In this document: piece after piece, positions 60,961 to 64,000 of the stretch
How positions within the stretch are numbered: position 1 is the stretch's first letter
How the letters are laid out: the number at the start of each line of letters is the position of its first letter
Origin: Levilactobacillus yonginensis
GTDB lineage: Bacteria > Bacillota > Bacilli > Lactobacillales > Lactobacillaceae
Length of the DNA stretch: 64,000 nt
Direction: 5' to 3'
Assembly: GCF_964065165.1 (NCBI RefSeq)
Contig: NZ_OZ061549.1
Coordinates: forward strand, 248,001 to 312,000
Translations under genes and position numbers: made by a program
The notes under the pieces: model-generated
Databases searched by the model: none
Seen by the model: only the letters and a program-made list of their open reading frames with translations
Told to the model about the DNA's origin: nothing

Positions 60961-62778
60961 TTGGCATCAGAATACCTTGAACATAAATTGGCACTTCTGC
61001 CGGGCCTTCCCGGCTGTTACCTCATGAAAAATATCAATAGTCAGATTATTTACGTGGGTAAGGCGAAAAACTTAAAGAACCGAGTTCGCTCCTACTTTAA
61101 GAGTAGTCATACTGGTAAGACGGCGCAATTGGTGAGTGAAATTGTTGATTTTGAAACGATTATCACGTCTACGGACAAGGAAGCTTTCTTGCTGGAAATC
61201 ACCCTGATTCAAAAGCATCAACCCTATTTCAACATTAAATTAAAGCGGGGGACCGGTTACCCTTACATTAAGATTACCAATGAACGTGATCCACAGCTGC
61301 TGTTGGTCAGTGACATTCGGAAGGACGGTGCCTATTACTTTGGTCCATATCCGAACGTTTACGCGGCGGAGGAAACGATTCATTTCTTGCAGAAGGTCTA
61401 CCCTTTGCGGCGGTGTACCGGTTATCAGGGGCGTCCCTGCCTGTACTACCATATGGGACAGTGCCTGGGGGCTTGCTTTAAAGAGGTTCCCGAGGCCGAG
61501 TATGATACGCAGATCCGTAAGATTAAATCGTTCTTAAACGGTAACGTGGCCCACGCAGAGAAGGACTTGAATCAACGGATGGGTAAAGCAGCAGCCGACA
61601 TGGAATACGAACGGGCAGCTGACTTACGCGATCAGATTCGTTATATTGAGGCCACGGTTGAAAAGCAAAAGATTATTTCTAATGATAGTACCCCACGAGA
61701 TATTTTTAACTTTTACATGGATAAAGGGTGGCTCTCAATTCAGGTCTTCTTTATTCGCCAGGCACGGCTGATGAAGCGTGAAAAGCGGCTCTTCCCAATT
61801 GTCAACACGCCTGAAGAAGAATTGGCCAGCTTCATTGTGCAGTTTTATCAGCGAAAGAATACCGTGTTGCCCCGTGAAATCCTATTACCGGCGAGTGTAG
61901 ACCACGAGGTTATCGAAGAACTGCTTCATGTGCCCGTTAGAACGCCTCAGCGAGGGACTAAACGGGACTTGTTGGACATGGCAGGTAAGAACGCTAGATT
62001 GGTCTTAGAAGAGAAGTTTCGGCTTCTGGAGTTGGACGAGAGCAAGACGACTGGTGCCATGAAAGAAATTACCGATGCACTGGGGATTGCGCCTGGTCAC
62101 AAGATTGAAGCGTTTGACCATTCCCATATTCAAGGGGCGGACTTAGTTTCCGCAATGGTCGTGTTCGTTGATGGTCAACCCAATAAGAAATTATATCGGA
62201 AATATAAATTAAAAACCGTGGATCACGCGGATGAAACGGCTAGCACATTGGAAGTTATTCGACGACGTTACGGACGTTTGCTGAAGGAAAATAAACCAAT
62301 GCCCGATCTAATCCTCATGGATGGGGGCGACATTCAGATGAATGCCGTCAAGGAAGTTTTAGAGGATGAATTTGACTTGCACATTCCCGTCGCTGGGATG
62401 GTGAAGAACGATCATCATAAGACTGCCGACCTATTATTTGGTGGCGATGACCATCACATTCATTTAGACCCCAAGAGCCAAGGCTTCTACCTAGTTCAAC
62501 GAATTCAAGATGAAGTTCACCGCTTTGCAATCACGTTCCACCGACAGGTTCACAGTAAGCACTCTCTGAGTTCCCGATTGGATTTGATCCCTGGTGTGGG
62601 ACCTAAGACGCGGACGAAACTGTTGAAGAAGTTTGGCTCAACTAAGAAGATTGGTGAGGCCAGTGTGGAGGATTTGCAAGCCTTGGGCATTAGCAAGACG
62701 GTTGCACAGACGATTCACGTGACGTTGGCGGCGGAGACCGCGGAGATCAAGAATCCGCGGACGCCAACCAAACTTTGA
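60961..62778 (+). CDS. uvrC: Excinuclease ABC subunit C
   Basis: A 605-residue nuclease that makes both cuts in nucleotide excision repair. The N-terminal GIY-YIG domain reads GCYLMKNINSQIIYVGKAKNL; a Cys cluster follows (RRCTGYQGRPCLYYHMGQCLGAC). A UvrB-binding motif sits near residue 210 (MEYERAADLRDQI), the RNase H-like domain has EAFDHSHIQGAD, and a helix-hairpin-helix pair ends the protein (IPGVGPKTRTKLLKKFG). TTG at 60961 has GGGAGGGA upstream. Confidence 0.96.
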   Translation: MASEYLEHKLALLPGLPGCYLMKNINSQIIYVGKAKNLKNRVRSYFKSSHTGKTAQLVSEIVDFETIITSTDKEAFLLEITLIQKHQPYFNIKLKRGTGYPYIKITNERDPQLLLVSDIRKDGAYYFGPYPNVYAAEETIHFLQKVYPLRRCTGYQGRPCLYYHMGQCLGACFKEVPEAEYDTQIRKIKSFLNGNVAHAEKDLNQRMGKAAADMEYERAADLRDQIRYIEATVEKQKIISNDSTPRDIFNFYMDKGWLSIQVFFIRQARLMKREKRLFPIVNTPEEELASFIVQFYQRKNTVLPREILLPASVDHEVIEELLHVPVRTPQRGTKRDLLDMAGKNARLVLEEKFRLLELDESKTTGAMKEITDALGIAPGHKIEAFDHSHIQGADLVSAMVVFVDGQPNKKLYRKYKLKTVDHADETASTLEVIRRRYGRLLKENKPMPDLILMDGGDIQMNAVKEVLEDEFDLHIPVAGMVKNDHHKTADLLFGGDDHHIHLDPKSQGFYLVQRIQDEVHRFAITFHRQVHSKHSLSSRLDLIPGVGPKTRTKLLKKFGSTKKIGEASVEDLQALGISKTVAQTIHVTLAAETAEIKNPRTPTKL

Positions 62779-62803
62779 CGTCACGGCCGTTTGCCGGTAT
62801 ACT
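62775..62803 (+). promoter_or_regulatory. Promoter of obg
   Basis: TTGACG at 62775-62780, a 17-base spacer and TATACT at 62798-62803. The -35 element contains the uvrC stop codon. Confidence 0.82.
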
Positions 62804-62866
62804 AGCTAGCAGGAATCTTACAGAGAAAGCAGCGCAGGCTGGTTTAGAAAACGAGGAAAATAAATT

Positions 62867-64000
62867 ATGTTTGTAGATCAAGTTAAAATTAACGTGAAGG
62901 CCGGAAACGGTGGGAATGGTATGGTGGCCTTCCGCCGGGAAAAATTCGTGCCCAATGGTGGTCCCGCTGGGGGCGACGGTGGCCGCGGTGGGAACATCGT
63001 GTTCATGGTCGATGAAGGTTTGCGGACCTTGATGGATTTCCGTTATTCCCGTAAATTCAAGGCGAAAAATGGTGGTAACGGTGCAATCAAGTCGATGACC
63101 GGTCGGGGTGCGGATGATACCCTGATCAAGGTGCCGCAAGGGACAACCATCATCAATGATGAAACGGGCCAGGTCATTGCCGACCTTGTGGCCAGTGATG
63201 ATTCAGCGGTGATTGCTCGAGGTGGTCGAGGTGGTCGTGGTAACATTCATTTTGCATCGCCTAAAAACCCCGCACCGGAAATTGCCGAAAACGGTGAACC
63301 TGGTGAAGAGTTTGAAGTTCGTTTAGAGTTGAAGGTGTTGGCCGACGTTGGGTTGGTTGGTTTCCCATCAGTTGGGAAGTCGACTTTACTTTCAACGGTC
63401 ACGAGTGCCAAACCTAAGATTGCGGAGTATCACTTTACGACCTTAGTTCCTAACTTGGGAATGGTGCGGTTACCTGACGGTCAGGACTTTGTGATGGCTG
63501 ATTTACCTGGTCTGATTGAAGGGGCAGCTACTGGTATCGGCCTGGGATTCCAATTCTTACGCCACGTTGAACGGACACGAGTTATTCTGCATCTGATCGA
63601 TATGAGTGGCTTGGAAGGGCGTAACCCTTATGATGACTTTGAAAAGATTAATGAAGAGTTGAAAACGTATGATCCAGATATCCTGAAGCGACCACAAATT
63701 GTGGTTGCTAATAAGATGGACATGCCGGATTCAGCGGATAATTTGGCACAATTCAAGGAAGATTTGAAGCAAGATAAGTTGTTGACGGACACTCCCGAGA
63801 TTTTTGCCGTATCTGCGTTAACTCACGATGGCTTAACACCACTGTTGCAGCGGACGGCTGTTCTGTTGGCTGAGACACCGAAATTTCCAGTTAAGCAACC
63901 GGAAGCACCCACGACAGCAGAGTATACGTTCAAACCTGAGGAGAAGTTTACCATCGATCGGGATGAAGACGGGACTTGGGTTCTGGGTGGTGCTGAGCTT
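62867..64000 (+). CDS. obg: GTPase Obg/CgtA (3' end outside the window)
   Basis: The first 378 residues of the Obg GTPase, which acts in 50S maturation and stress control. The Gly-rich Obg fold is clear ([41 protein letters not shown]). In the G domain, G1 is [13 protein letters not shown]3 is DLPGLIEGA and G4 is NKMDMP. The C-terminal OCT domain has begun by the edge of the window. ATG at 62867 follows GAGGAAAA. Confidence 0.97.
   Translation, partial: MFVDQVKINVKAGNGGNGMVAFRREKFVPNGGPAGGDGGRGGNIVFMVDEGLRTLMDFRYSRKFKAKNGGNGAIKSMTGRGADDTLIKVPQGTTIINDETGQVIADLVASDDSAVIARGGRGGRGNIHFASPKNPAPEIAENGEPGEEFEVRLELKVLADVGLVGFPSVGKSTLLSTVTSAKPKIAEYHFTTLVPNLGMVRLPDGQDFVMADLPGLIEGAATGIGLGFQFLRHVERTRVILHLIDMSGLEGRNPYDDFEKINEELKTYDPDILKRPQIVVANKMDMPDSADNLAQFKEDLKQDKLLTDTPEIFAVSALTHDGLTPLLQRTAVLLAETPKFPVKQPEAPTTAEYTFKPEEKFTIDRDEDGTWVLGGAEL

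Overview
The window is a stretch of chromosome from a low-to-moderate G+C Firmicute of the family Lactobacillaceae. The evidence is strong AGGAGG-type ribosome binding sites, frequent GTG and TTG starts, the RpoY-RNase J1 pair, Firmicute-type ClpX, Tig, Obg and RNase J2, a comEA-comEB-comEC-holA block, a DUF1831 protein beside a cysteine desulfurase, and a four-gene pyruvate dehydrogenase operon. Gene content and Arg codon use (many CGG) look like the Levilactobacillus/Lactiplantibacillus side of the family, but I cannot fix the species. I see no tRNA, rRNA, CRISPR array, insertion sequence or prophage. Almost everything is core genome.

Layout. 1-3983: end of an unidentified gene, a large structured non-coding region, then cold-shock protein, ADP-ribose pyrophosphatase, a small membrane protein, MtnN, cysteine desulfurase and DUF1831. 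4268-5956: two tandem acyltransferases with their own promoter, operator-like palindrome and terminator, lying between the desulfurase pair and mnmA. 6184-12803: mnmA, a second copy of the structured RNA domain, a phosphatase, a TPR protein, RecD2 and a divergent PRPP synthase. 13077-16223: amidase plus OppA-type lipoprotein behind a structured leader. 16519-24188: carbohydrate genes (murQ, aldo/keto reductase, LacI-type regulator, ribokinase, transketolase) and a cytosolic NlpC/P60 enzyme. 24302-29767: exported DUF1002 protein, LysM-P60 wall hydrolase, small proteins and a DagK-type lipid kinase. 29942-33234: rnjA-rpoY, a membrane protein and peptide deformylase. 33512-40777: pdhABCD, an LDH-like pseudoenzyme, a UPF0223 protein and an inositol-phosphatase-like enzyme. 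40915-51085: typA, ftsW, then ylbG-rsmD-coaD-ylbL and comEA-comEB-comEC-holA. 51168-64000: rpsT, rpsO, a 33-residue microprotein coupled to rnjB, a TPR protein, tuf, tig, clpX, yihA, a MazG-like protein, a small basic protein, uvrC and the start of obg.

The genes form short co-oriented operons. Most are closed by clear intrinsic terminators, and many start from near-consensus sigma-A promoters with 17-base spacing. Functional themes are tRNA thiolation (desulfurase + MnmA), RNA decay (RNases J1 and J2), pyruvate oxidation, pentose metabolism, DNA uptake and repair, and protein folding and turnover.

The best candidate for something undescribed is a pair of divergent, covarying RNA domains at 63-231 and 7345-7518. 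Each has a 26-position closing helix enclosing the same set of inner helices, and each is followed at a distance by an intrinsic terminator. Other leads are a PRPP synthase paralogue lacking both catalytic-loop residues, an LDH-fold protein without its catalytic residues, the microprotein overlapping rnjB, and a riboswitch-like leader before the amidase operon.
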